Below are positions 1-7,271 of a stretch of DNA of 25,247 nucleotides, in pieces; positions within the stretch are counted from its first letter, which is position 1; each line of letters opens with the position of its first letter. The position numbers were made by a program, and so were the translations under genes. Source of the stretch: JBMYYE01 sp049609065 (GTDB taxonomy: Bacteria > Pseudomonadota > Alphaproteobacteria > Rhodobacterales > Rhodobacteraceae); contig JBMYYE010000023.1 in assembly GCA_049609065.1 (NCBI GenBank), positions 1-25,247 of the forward strand, in the 5' to 3' direction. The notes beneath the pieces were generated by a model that was not told the DNA's origin, made no database searches, and saw nothing but the letters and a program-made list of their open reading frames with translations.

Positions 1-416
1 CCGGTTGGCTGCGCCGCTACCGTGTGCGTGTGAACGGCCGTCCCAAGGACGCCGATTTCGCGCCCTTGCGCAAAGGTGTGGTGATTGACGGTGAACGGTT
101 CCAACCGATGGATGTCACCCTTGATCGTCAGCAAGGCGCGAACGCCTGGCTCACCATTGCGATCCGCGAAGGCAAAAACCGCGAAATCCGCCGCGCGATG
201 GATCATGTAGGCTTTGTGGTGAACCGCTTGCTGCGCGTGTCCTATGGGCCATTTCAGCTCGGTCAGTTGAAATCAGGCGAAGTCGAAGAACTCCGCCCGC
301 GTGTTGTGCGTGATCAATTGGGTCTTGAGGCGCCAAAACAAGACCCAGCGCCAAACCCCACCAAACCACGCCAACGTGGCGCAAAACCACAGCGTCGATC
401 GAAGCCAAGACGGTAG
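1..416 (+). CDS. rluB: 23S rRNA pseudouridine synthase, RluB/RsuA family (3' end only)
   Basis: The reading frame is already open at the left edge (first full codon at base 3), so the N-terminal S4 domain and the catalytic aspartate lie outside the window. The visible part carries the family's C-terminal signature REGKNREIRRAMDHVG, followed by RLLRVSYGPFQLGQL and a Lys/Arg/Pro-rich tail typical of these enzymes in Rhodobacterales. RluB and RsuA relatives convert a uridine of ribosomal RNA to pseudouridine in the cytoplasm. RluB is preferred because of the long basic tail, but RluE or RsuA cannot be excluded without the N-terminal half. The next gene on the same strand starts 177 bases later and is functionally unrelated. 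Confidence 0.85.
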   Translation, partial: GWLRRYRVRVNGRPKDADFAPLRKGVVIDGERFQPMDVTLDRQQGANAWLTIAIREGKNREIRRAMDHVGFVVNRLLRVSYGPFQLGQLKSGEVEELRPRVVRDQLGLEAPKQDPAPNPTKPRQRGAKPQRRSKPRR

Positions 417-593
417 TATTCACGTAGAAAATAGGGACACCACGCATAAGACGGTTGGCGCTGCACCAGCCGCAAACTGCGTGGCATTCGCCACATGACG
501 ACCCTGAAACGGCCGTTCATGCACATTCGTCTTTGCAAATCTATACCTATTCAGTAAAACCTGCTCAAACTTCTTATTATTGGGAACGCTATT
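417..593. other. Intergenic region between rluB and the TerC family gene
   Basis: This 177-base gap has no convincing gene. It holds a perfect 10-bp palindrome AACGGCCGTT (508-517) and a small GTGGC/GCCAC hairpin (481-485 with 490-494). A GGGAA ribosome binding site at about 582-586 precedes the TerC start. No confident promoter was recognised. Confidence 0.5.
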
Positions 594-1415
594 ATGTTTG
601 CTGACTTATTAACGTTTGAGAACCTCGGGAACCTCTTGATGCTTTGCTTTTTGCAAGCGGTTTTGGGCTTTGACAACCTTCTTTACATTTCCATCGAAAG
701 CCAACGCGCACCAACGGCCCAACAAAAAGCCGTGCGCTATTGGGGCATCATTTTAGCGGTGGCGCTTCGGGTTGTTTTGCTCTTTGTGATGATCAAACTG
801 ATCGGGGCCTTATCGGAACCGTTTTATGTCTTCGACATAAAGGGCATCATCGAAGGCGGGGTGAATTTCGCCACTGTTGTCTTTGTCTTTGGCGGCGTGT
901 TCATCATGTACACAGCGGTAAAAGAAATCGCGCATATGTTGTCCGTTGATCACCTTGATACAGATATCGAAGGTGGGCGCGGAAAATCCGCAATGCAGGT
1001 TGTGATGATGATTGTTCTTATGAACCTGATCTTTAGCTTTGATTCGATCCTTTCTGCCCTTGCGATCACCGATGTGTTCCCCATTTTGGCCGCGGCCATC
1101 TTGATTTCAGGCGCTGCGATGCTTTTGCTGGCGGATACTGTGACCGAGTTTTTGGAAAAAAACCGCATGTACGAAGTGTTGGGCTTGTTCATTTTGTTGA
1201 TCGTCGGCGTTGTCCTTTTGGGCGAAGCAGGGCCCGCGGCTGCGCATGCGATGCATGATCATCACCTTGCAATTAAGGTCTTTGGCCATGAAATCATCCC
1301 AATGTCGAAATCCACATTCTACTTTGCGGTGCTTGTGCTTTTTGCTGTGGAAATCATCCAATCTGGCTACGCACGTAAATTGGACAAAGAACGCCACGGC
1401 CAATCTGGGCACTAA
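594..1415 (+). CDS. TerC family integral membrane protein
   Basis: The 273-residue protein is strongly hydrophobic, with about seven to eight membrane segments. It has the paired acidic motifs of the TerC family, GFDN (Asp27) and SFDS (Asp150), which lie inside helices of the two homologous halves. A His-rich stretch (HAMHDHHL) lies between later helices. TerC proteins are inner membrane proteins first found in tellurite resistance operons; several relatives export manganese or load it onto secreted enzymes. Which applies here cannot be told from sequence. A GGGAA ribosome binding site lies 7 bases before the ATG. The following XpaC/TelA run is on the same strand 96 bases away, and TerC and TelA families often share neighbourhoods, so a functional link is plausible but not proven. 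Confidence 0.88.
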   Translation: MFADLLTFENLGNLLMLCFLQAVLGFDNLLYISIESQRAPTAQQKAVRYWGIILAVALRVVLLFVMIKLIGALSEPFYVFDIKGIIEGGVNFATVVFVFGGVFIMYTAVKEIAHMLSVDHLDTDIEGGRGKSAMQVVMMIVLMNLIFSFDSILSALAITDVFPILAAAILISGAAMLLLADTVTEFLEKNRMYEVLGLFILLIVGVVLLGEAGPAAAHAMHDHHLAIKVFGHEIIPMSKSTFYFAVLVLFAVEIIQSGYARKLDKERHGQSGH

Positions 1416-1424
1416 ACCGCAGCA

Positions 1425-1509
1425 GGGAACGTTTCGGAACTCTTCCCCCTAGAAATACACGCACGGGCTGCTTAAGCTATAAGTAAGCGCGACACTATTT
1501 CTGGGGGAA
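1425..1509 (+). promoter_or_regulatory. Structured leader that can hide the ribosome binding site of the microprotein gene
   Basis: The left arm TTCCCCC (1443-1449) plus AGAAAT (1451-1456) pairs with ATTTCT (1497-1502) plus GGGGGAA (1503-1509): 13 pairs with a single bulged T at 1450. The right arm includes the GGGGG ribosome binding site that lies 4 bases before the GTG at 1512. Inside the 40-base loop is a smaller GCTTA/TAAGC stem (1470-1474 with 1484-1488). The left arm can instead pair upstream: GGGAA (1425-1429) with TTCCC (1443-1447), helped by GTT/AAC (1431-1433 with 1438-1440). The two folds exclude each other, as in a switch. A TATAAG at 1478-1483 could be a promoter element inside the loop; if transcription starts there, the long stem would not form. 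Pairing is read directly; the regulatory role is inferred. Confidence 0.45.
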
Positions 1510-1511
1510 TC

Positions 1512-1595
1512 GTGACCAATACCGGACTTCAAAAACTTGCATATTTCCTGCTCATCGGGATCATTTTATACGTCTCCTTCATGGGGGGCGTGTGA
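1512..1595 (+). CDS. 27-residue single-helix membrane microprotein
   Basis: A short open frame starts at GTG, 4 bases after a GGGGG ribosome binding site, and encodes 27 residues: a short polar start (VTNTGLQK), one hydrophobic segment at about residues 9-24 rich in Leu, Ile, Tyr and Phe, and the end MGGV. This has the shape of a small inner membrane protein with no other domain. Its last codons supply the GGGGGG ribosome binding site for the next gene, and its TGA shares one base with the XpaC start, giving a TGATG junction typical of translational coupling. No family was recognised. The tight coupling and good start make it a likely real gene, perhaps a small subunit or regulator of the membrane complex encoded downstream. 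Confidence 0.6.
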   Translation: MTNTGLQKLAYFLLIGIILYVSFMGGV

Positions 1596-2452
1596 TGTCA
1601 AAACGATATGGCGGAAAATACAGCCCAGATACACCAACCGCCCTTGACGGACGTAACCGCACACGCGTCGGTGCGCGCGCAAATCTTCTTTTCTTTGCGC
1701 CGCTGCCCATTGCGTTGCGGGCATTTACGTCACCTGGCGACGCTTTGATCGGGGGGCTCTCGGCCTTTGTTCTCTTAATTTTGGCGGCATTTTTAACCCG
1801 CGAAGGGCTCTATGCAGAAGAAGCCTATGACGCGCGAAAAATTGCGCGGCGTCCTCTTTTGCCACGCAAAATATTAGCAACCTTCGCCACAGGCGTCGGG
1901 GTTGCAATTGCAGGCACCACATTTACTGGCAATATGGGGGCTGCCATCATTATGGGCCTCTTTGCGTCTGCGTTTCATTTCATCGCCTTTGGGCCTGATC
2001 CGCTCTCAAATAAGGGTATGGAGCATGTTGATGAATTCCAAGCAGACCGCGTGGCCCGCGCTGTAGAAAAAGCCGAAACCTACCTATCTGAAATGATTGA
2101 GGCCAGTAAACGCGTGGGCGATCGCGGCCTCCATACACAGGTTGAAAGCTTCCAAATGACCGTACGCCATATGCTGCGCACGATTGAAAATGATCCGCGC
2201 GACCTCACAACAGCGCGCAAATTCATCAGTGTTTACCTTTTGGGGGCACGCGATGCGACGGTCAAATTTGCCGAAATTTATAACCGCAACCGTGACACCA
2301 GTGCCAAAAATAAATACGAAGATTTGCTCACCGATTTACAAACAAACTTTGCACAAAAAACCGAAAAAATGTTGAGCGACGATCAAACCGACCTCACCGT
2401 TGAAATTGAGGTCCTCAAAGACCGCCTTGCCCGTGAGGGCGTCCGTTTATAA
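1595..2452 (+). CDS. XpaC family membrane protein (5-bromo-4-chloroindolyl phosphate hydrolysis family)
   Basis: The 285-residue protein has four hydrophobic segments (about 30-44, 50-67, 93-110, 114-132) followed by a helical, charged cytoplasmic half. The motif AVEKAETYLSEMIEASKRV and the closing region rich in Glu, Lys and Asp fit the XpaC family. The family name comes from a Bacillus gene that affected hydrolysis of an indolyl phosphate dye. No phosphatase motif is visible, so enzyme activity is doubtful. The ATG at 1595 is preferred over the GTG at 1592: GGGGGG at 1583-1588 is well spaced for it. Genes of this family usually stand next to a TelA gene, as here (27 bases to the next start), which suggests the two proteins act together at the membrane. 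Confidence 0.85.
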   Translation: MSKRYGGKYSPDTPTALDGRNRTRVGARANLLFFAPLPIALRAFTSPGDALIGGLSAFVLLILAAFLTREGLYAEEAYDARKIARRPLLPRKILATFATGVGVAIAGTTFTGNMGAAIIMGLFASAFHFIAFGPDPLSNKGMEHVDEFQADRVARAVEKAETYLSEMIEASKRVGDRGLHTQVESFQMTVRHMLRTIENDPRDLTTARKFISVYLLGARDATVKFAEIYNRNRDTSAKNKYEDLLTDLQTNFAQKTEKMLSDDQTDLTVEIEVLKDRLAREGVRL

Positions 2453-2479
2453 TTTAGCCTTATTACCCGAGGGGAAACC

Positions 2480-3643
2480 ATGTCTGAAGAAATTCGCAAA
2501 GAAGCCGAATCCACCGCAATTGCGGTAAAAGAAGTCACCGAAGTGACACTCGCCGAACCAGGTGGGGATCTCATTGTGTATGCGGATGCAACACGCACGG
2601 AGAAAATTTCTGTGAACAAGAAGATCAAAGAAATCGACATGACGGACACACAATCCATCATTGAGTTTGGCTCCTCTGCCCAATCTGAATTGCAAGAGAT
2701 TTCCCAAGCGATGATCGCAGGTGTGCGCAACAAAGATGTCGGCCCCGCCGGCGACAGCCTCCGCGATATGGTCACCGCCCTACGCGGCTTTAGCGTGTCC
2801 GAACTTGATGTGCGCCGCAAACGGTCATGGTGGGAGCGCCTTTTAGGGCGCGCCGCCCCCTTTGCAAAATTTGTAGCACGCTTTGAAAGCGTTCAAGGTC
2901 AAATCGACAGCATCACTGAAAAGCTCATGCAGCATGAACACACGCTCCTCAAAGACGTGAAAAGCCTCGATATGCTTTACGATAAGACGCTTGATTTTTA
3001 TAATGAGCTGGCCCTCTACATCGCGGCCGGTGAGGAAAAAGTCGCGCAAGTGAACGCCAAAGACATTCCTGCGATGGAAAAGAAGCTCGAACGCGCGGCG
3101 GAGAAAAACAAAACCATGGTCGCCCAGCAACTGCGTGACCTCACGGCTGCCCGTGATGATTTGGAACGCCGCGTCCATGATTTGAAACTGACACGTCAAG
3201 TCACGATGCAATCTTTGCCGTCCATTCGCTTGGTGCAAGAAAACGACAAATCCCTCATCACAAAAATCAACTCAACCCTCGTGAACACCGTACCATTGTG
3301 GGAAAACCAGTTGGCCCAAGCCGTGACGATCCAGCGCTCTGCTGAGGCTGCAGGCGCCGTGAAAGAAGCCAGCGATTTGACCAATGAGTTGCTCACAGCC
3401 AATGCGGAAAACCTCCGTGAAGCCAACAAAGTTGTGCGCGAAGAAATGGAACGTGGGGTCTTTGACATCGAAGCGATCAAAGAAGCGAACGCCAATCTCA
3501 TCGCGACAATCCAAGAAAGCGTCGATATCGCGGCCGAAGGCAAACGCAAGCGCGCCGAAGCGGAAACCGAGCTTCAAAACATGGAGCACGAACTTCGTGA
3601 TGCCTTGGCCAATGCCAAAGCACAGGCCGTAAAACCTGCGTAA
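2480..3643 (+). CDS. telA: Toxic anion resistance protein, TelA/KlaA family
   Basis: This 387-residue protein is soluble and almost entirely helical with long coiled-coil stretches, as expected for TelA. Typical family parts are the RKRSWWERLLGRAAPF segment at about residues 113-128, the SITEKLMQHEHTLLKDVKSLDMLY region, and VTMQSLPSIRLVQENDKSLITKI in the middle. The C-terminal part is a continuous charged helix. TelA (KlaA) was found as part of plasmid-borne tellurite resistance, but chromosomal relatives are widespread and their biochemical role is unknown. An AGGGG ribosome binding site precedes the ATG. The gene follows its usual partner XpaC and its stop shares one base with the start of the next gene (TAATG), so the genes are very likely cotranscribed and coupled. 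Confidence 0.92.
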   Translation: MSEEIRKEAESTAIAVKEVTEVTLAEPGGDLIVYADATRTEKISVNKKIKEIDMTDTQSIIEFGSSAQSELQEISQAMIAGVRNKDVGPAGDSLRDMVTALRGFSVSELDVRRKRSWWERLLGRAAPFAKFVARFESVQGQIDSITEKLMQHEHTLLKDVKSLDMLYDKTLDFYNELALYIAAGEEKVAQVNAKDIPAMEKKLERAAEKNKTMVAQQLRDLTAARDDLERRVHDLKLTRQVTMQSLPSIRLVQENDKSLITKINSTLVNTVPLWENQLAQAVTIQRSAEAAGAVKEASDLTNELLTANAENLREANKVVREEMERGVFDIEAIKEANANLIATIQESVDIAAEGKRKRAEAETELQNMEHELRDALANAKAQAVKPA

Positions 3644-4593
3644 TGGCGAAAAGGATGGCCAACAGATACCTGCCGTTTTTGCTGGCCATCTCCCTTGGGG
3701 TGACGGGATGCATCCCATTGTCGCCCGCCCCCATTCGTCCAAAATCACGCCCCGTGCAAACGGGGATTATCCCCCACGCCCCGTCCCCTATGAGCCGCAC
3801 CCTCTCGACCTATTATGCAAGCGAAGAAGAAGCCTTAAAGGCGCGCGGGCTCTTGCGGGTCGATGGCGGCGGACCTGATACGCTTTTTGATGCGCAGGAC
3901 CTTGCGCGAAATTTCACCTCCATTGCGCTTAAAAATGAATACCTCGCTCAAGATGGGCGTCTCATTCATCACGAAAGCGCTGCAACCGTTCGCAAATGGC
4001 AAAAGCCCGTTTGGCTTCATGTCCGTTTTGGAGGGTCTGTAAGCGAGGCGCAAAAACAAAAAGACCGCAAAACAGTCACGCGGTATATAAGCCGCCTGTC
4101 AACGCTCACCGGCCTTCGGATCCGCGAAACCACAAATCCCGGCACCGCCAATTATACGGTGTTGTTTTTGGACGAAACCGAGCGCCGCGAAACGCCCCCC
4201 GCGATCACATCGGTGCTTGGGGCTGCGGCCCCACAGCTCAAACCGATCATCCGGGATATGCCACGCAGCACGCTTTGTATGGTGATTGCAGATATCAGCA
4301 ATGACGGGCGCGGTGCCCATAAAAACGCGGTGGCTCTCATCCGAAGTGAACTTCCCGATCGGTTGCGCACATCGTGCATTCACGAAGAAATCGCCCAAGG
4401 GCTCGGGCTTGTGAATGATAGCAAATATGCGCGCCCTTCCATTTTCAACGATGACGAAGAATTTGCCTATCTCACCACACATGATGAGCTGTTGCTTCGC
4501 ACCCTCTATGATCCGCGGTTAAAGGTTGGCATGACCCAATCACAAGCCGCCCCCCTTATAACGACCATCACCCGCGAACTGACCACGCGATAG
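3643..4593 (+). CDS. DUF2927 domain lipoprotein
   Basis: The 316-residue product begins with a basic N-terminus, a hydrophobic segment and a lipobox VTGC with Cys23 as the predicted lipidated residue, so it should be a lipoprotein exposed to the periplasm. A Pro-rich linker follows. The DUF2927 region spans roughly residues 80-310, with the family block containing EEIAQGLGLVND, PSIFNDDEEFAYLT and LYDPRLKVGM. The His-Glu in CIHEEIAQGLG resembles the first half of a zinc protease helix (HExxH), but the second His is Ala, so peptidase activity is doubtful. The family has no known function. The ATG overlaps the telA stop by one base; an internal ATG at 3655 is possible but would shorten the basic signal region. 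The operon context suggests an envelope-facing partner of the TelA/XpaC proteins. Confidence 0.85.
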   Translation: MAKRMANRYLPFLLAISLGVTGCIPLSPAPIRPKSRPVQTGIIPHAPSPMSRTLSTYYASEEEALKARGLLRVDGGGPDTLFDAQDLARNFTSIALKNEYLAQDGRLIHHESAATVRKWQKPVWLHVRFGGSVSEAQKQKDRKTVTRYISRLSTLTGLRIRETTNPGTANYTVLFLDETERRETPPAITSVLGAAAPQLKPIIRDMPRSTLCMVIADISNDGRGAHKNAVALIRSELPDRLRTSCIHEEIAQGLGLVNDSKYARPSIFNDDEEFAYLTTHDELLLRTLYDPRLKVGMTQSQAAPLITTITRELTTR

Positions 4594-4602
4594 GAGAAAA
4601 AC

Positions 4603-5685
4603 ATGGGTATTTTAGACTTCCTCACTGGCGAATTTATCGACGTCATTCACTGGGTCGATAACACAAATGACACACTGGTTTGGCGTTTTGAGGACGAAGA
4701 CCACGACATTAAATACGGTGCAAAACTCACCGTGCGCGAAGGCCAAGTCGCCGTCTTCGTTCACGAAGGTCAAATCGCCGATGTTTTCACGCCGGGGCTT
4801 TATATGCTCGAAACCAACAATATGCCGGTTTTGACCACGCTCCAGCATTGGGATCACGGCTTTGACAGCCCGTTTAAATCTGAAATTTATTTCATCAACA
4901 CCAAACGGTTTAACGATCTGAAATGGGGCACCAAAAACCCTGTAATCACACGCGATAGCGAATTTGGCCCTGTACGCCTGCGTGCGTTTGGGACCTTTAG
5001 CGTGCGCGTTGAAGATGCCGCTAAATTCCTTGTGGAAATTGTGGGCACTGACGGCGAATTCACTATGGATGAAATCAGCTATCAGATCCGCAACATCATC
5101 GTTCAGGAATTTTCCAGCCTCATCGCACGGTCTGATATTCCCGTCTTGGATATGGCGGCAAATACAGGGGAACTTGGCAAACTTGTGGCTGAGGAAATCT
5201 CAACCCAGCTAACCCAATACGGGTTGTCGGTGCCTGAGCTATACGTCGAAAATATCAGCCTCCCACCCGCAGTCGAAGCGGCGCTTGATAAACGCACCTC
5301 CATCGGGATTGTCGGGGACCTCAACCGCTTTAACCAATATTCCATGGGCGAAGCCATGACCACCGCTGCCGCCAATGAAGGCACGGCTGGCGCAGGCATG
5401 GGCATGGGGATCGGCATGGCGATGGGACCTTGGGGACAGCACATGGCCCAAACCCCACCCGCGGCACCACACGCCACGGTCGAACCCGTTTGGCATGTGG
5501 CCCATGACGGCGCAGCCACTGGCCCCTACTCACGTGCAAGCCTTGGCCGTATGGCCCAAGACGGGACCCTCACACGGGAAACCCTTGTTTGGTCGGTCGG
5601 GCGCGATGGCTGGCAAAAAGCCGGTGACATCCAAGAGCTCGCACAGCTCTTCACGATCTTGCCGCCACCTTTGCCAACGGAGTAA
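4603..5685 (+). CDS. SPFH domain protein with C-terminal GYF_2 domain
   Basis: Residues about 30-245 form an SPFH (band 7) domain of the bacterial type related to the YdjI/virion core-like group, with motifs VREGQVAVFVHEGQ, DVFTPGLYMLETNN and LYVENISLPPAVEAALDKR. A linker rich in Gly and Met follows (about residues 262-280), then a GYF_2 (DUF4339) domain at about 292-348 with the expected spaced residues: a Trp near WHVAHDG, the GPYS turn, and VWSVGRDGW. The chain ends in a Pro-rich tail, PPPLP. There is no membrane helix, so membrane binding would be through the SPFH oligomer. SPFH proteins scaffold membrane patches; GYF domains bind proline-rich partners. A GGAG ribosome binding site precedes the ATG, and the gene sits 9 bases after the lipoprotein gene. 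Confidence 0.88.
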   Translation: MGILDFLTGEFIDVIHWVDNTNDTLVWRFEDEDHDIKYGAKLTVREGQVAVFVHEGQIADVFTPGLYMLETNNMPVLTTLQHWDHGFDSPFKSEIYFINTKRFNDLKWGTKNPVITRDSEFGPVRLRAFGTFSVRVEDAAKFLVEIVGTDGEFTMDEISYQIRNIIVQEFSSLIARSDIPVLDMAANTGELGKLVAEEISTQLTQYGLSVPELYVENISLPPAVEAALDKRTSIGIVGDLNRFNQYSMGEAMTTAAANEGTAGAGMGMGIGMAMGPWGQHMAQTPPAAPHATVEPVWHVAHDGAATGPYSRASLGRMAQDGTLTRETLVWSVGRDGWQKAGDIQELAQLFTILPPPLPTE

Positions 5686-5691
5686 GAGCCA

Positions 5692-6816
5692 ATGGGGGGC
5701 CATGACGAAAACATGTCTAACACAGGGGGCGATGCCACCGTTCACCGGTTTCCTTGTGACAGCTGCGGTGCGGATATGCGCTTTGCACCCGAAGCGGCGG
5801 CCATGCAGTGTGATCACTGTGGCAATCAAGCTGAAATCGAAGGCGTGGCGGCTCAAACGCGCCCCGTTGTTGAGCTTGATTTGGTCGATGCGCTAAACAC
5901 CCTCCCGAAGGAAGAGTTTCAGCTTTCTGAAAGCGTCCATTGTGACAATTGTGGCGCGAATTTCTTTCTCGAAACAAACGTAGAGCATAGTGGCACTTGC
6001 CCCTTTTGCGCGAGCCCCGTTGTCGTTGATCCGCAAAAAATGCGCCAAATCCGTCCCACTGGGGTGCTGCCATTTGCGCTTTCAGAAACGGCTGCGCGCA
6101 CGCAAATGGGTGCATGGCTCGGATCGCTTTGGTTTGCGCCAAGCGGGTTGCAAAAATTCGCCCGAAGGGGCCGCAAATTAAATGGGGTTTATATCCCATA
6201 TTGGACCTATGACGCGCGGTCTGACAGCCGCTATTCTGGTGAGCGTGGGGACATCTACACGACCTATGAAACGCGGCTAATAGATGGGCAGCCAAAGCAA
6301 GTCGCGGTTCAGCGCATCCGCTGGCATCACGCATCGGGACGCGTACCCTATTTCCATGATGATGTTTTAATCTCAGCATCAAAAACCCTGCCAAAGGATG
6401 TGGAACATGGGCTCTCAACCTGGGACTTGTCACGGTTAGAACCGTATCACCCCGAACTCCTCGCAGGGTTTCGGTCCGAGGCGTATCAAATAGACCACAA
6501 AGATGGGTTTGAGCATGCGCGCGCCATCATCGATCGCACGATCCTACGTGAAATCAAATATGATATCGGCGGTGATCGTCAGCGGGTTCATAGCGTGAAA
6601 ACCAACCTAAGCGATCTGACTTTTAAACACGTGCTTTTGCCGATGTGGATCGCGAGCTATCGCTACCGTGGCAAAACCTACCGGATCACCATCAATGGCC
6701 AGTCTGGGCAAATCCACGGTCAGCGCCCCTACTCCGCCATTAAGATATTTTTCGCAGCCACCTGCACCCTCCTCATCGCAGCGGGCATTGCCTATATTGC
6801 GGCCAATAGCCAGTAA
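5692..6816 (+). CDS. Double zinc ribbon protein with C-terminal membrane anchor
   Basis: The 374-residue product has two four-cysteine zinc ribbons: Cys22/25/40/43 (CDSCG...CDHCG) and Cys84/87/103/106 (CDNCG...CPFCA). A central region with aromatic motifs (YIPYWTYDARSDSRYSGERG) and a later LLPMWIASYRYRGKTYRITING motif follow, and the chain ends in one hydrophobic segment (about 348-370). Relatives are often labelled as primosomal protein N' or helicase, but no Walker or helicase motif is present. The function is unknown; the fold suggests a membrane-tethered zinc protein facing the cytoplasm, and such proteins are often found beside SPFH genes. The ATG at 5692 has GGAG 9 bases upstream; an internal ATG at 5713 is the alternative start. 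dtd begins 8 bases after the stop. Confidence 0.8.
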   Translation: MGGHDENMSNTGGDATVHRFPCDSCGADMRFAPEAAAMQCDHCGNQAEIEGVAAQTRPVVELDLVDALNTLPKEEFQLSESVHCDNCGANFFLETNVEHSGTCPFCASPVVVDPQKMRQIRPTGVLPFALSETAARTQMGAWLGSLWFAPSGLQKFARRGRKLNGVYIPYWTYDARSDSRYSGERGDIYTTYETRLIDGQPKQVAVQRIRWHHASGRVPYFHDDVLISASKTLPKDVEHGLSTWDLSRLEPYHPELLAGFRSEAYQIDHKDGFEHARAIIDRTILREIKYDIGGDRQRVHSVKTNLSDLTFKHVLLPMWIASYRYRGKTYRITINGQSGQIHGQRPYSAIKIFFAATCTLLIAAGIAYIAANSQ

Positions 6817-6824
6817 GGATCCCC

Positions 6825-7262
6825 ATGCGCGCCCTTATCCAACGTGTCTCAGAAGCTTCCGTCACTGTGGATGGTGCCAGCATCGGTGAAATCGGTGCCG
6901 GGCTTTTGATTTTGGTCTGCGCCATGGATGGTGACAGTCCTGCGCACAGTCAAAAGCTTGCGCAAAAAATTGCAAAGCTTCGGATTTTCAAAGATGACGC
7001 TGGCAAAATGAACAAATCGCTTTTGGACACAGGTGGCAGCGCGCTTATCATCAGCCAGTTTACTTTGGCTGCGGACACCAGATCCGGCAACAGGCCCGGA
7101 TTTTCCACCGCCGCGCGCCCCGAGGACGGAAAACAGCTTTATCATCAGTTTATTACAGACATAAACGCCCAAGGCATCCCGACCCAAGAAGGCGCATTTG
7201 GCGCCGATATGAAGGTTGGATTGGTCAATGATGGCCCCGTGACCATTTGGCTGGATATTTAA
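6825..7262 (+). CDS. dtd: D-aminoacyl-tRNA deacylase
   Basis: This is a full-length 145-residue DTD. It starts with the conserved MRALIQRVSEASVTVDG and carries both active-site signatures: SQFTLAADT and, near the end, NDGPVTIWLDI with the Gly-Pro pair that checks chirality. The enzyme removes D-amino acids, and wrongly attached glycine, from tRNA in the cytoplasm, so it is a proofreading enzyme. AAGGA lies just before the ATG. It is the last gene of the + strand run that begins with the XpaC/TelA genes, 8 bases after the zinc ribbon gene, but this is probably operon tailgating rather than a shared role. It ends 9 bases from the convergent DUF1178 gene. Confidence 0.96.
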   Translation: MRALIQRVSEASVTVDGASIGEIGAGLLILVCAMDGDSPAHSQKLAQKIAKLRIFKDDAGKMNKSLLDTGGSALIISQFTLAADTRSGNRPGFSTAARPEDGKQLYHQFITDINAQGIPTQEGAFGADMKVGLVNDGPVTIWLDI

Positions 7263-7271
7263 TCCACCCGA

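Noticed and set aside
151..447. Open frame of 98 codons on the - strand over the rluB end
   Set aside because: It overlaps a conserved coding frame on the + strand and its translation has no recognisable motif; an antisense shadow.
594..3643. Classic plasmid-type tellurite resistance operon
   Set aside because: TerC and TelA families are present, but TerZ, TerA, TerB, TerD, KlaB and KlaC genes are not; the set looks chromosomal and of another kind.
5692..6816. Primosomal protein N' or helicase identity
   Set aside because: No Walker A, Walker B or helicase motif; only zinc ribbons and a membrane anchor are visible.
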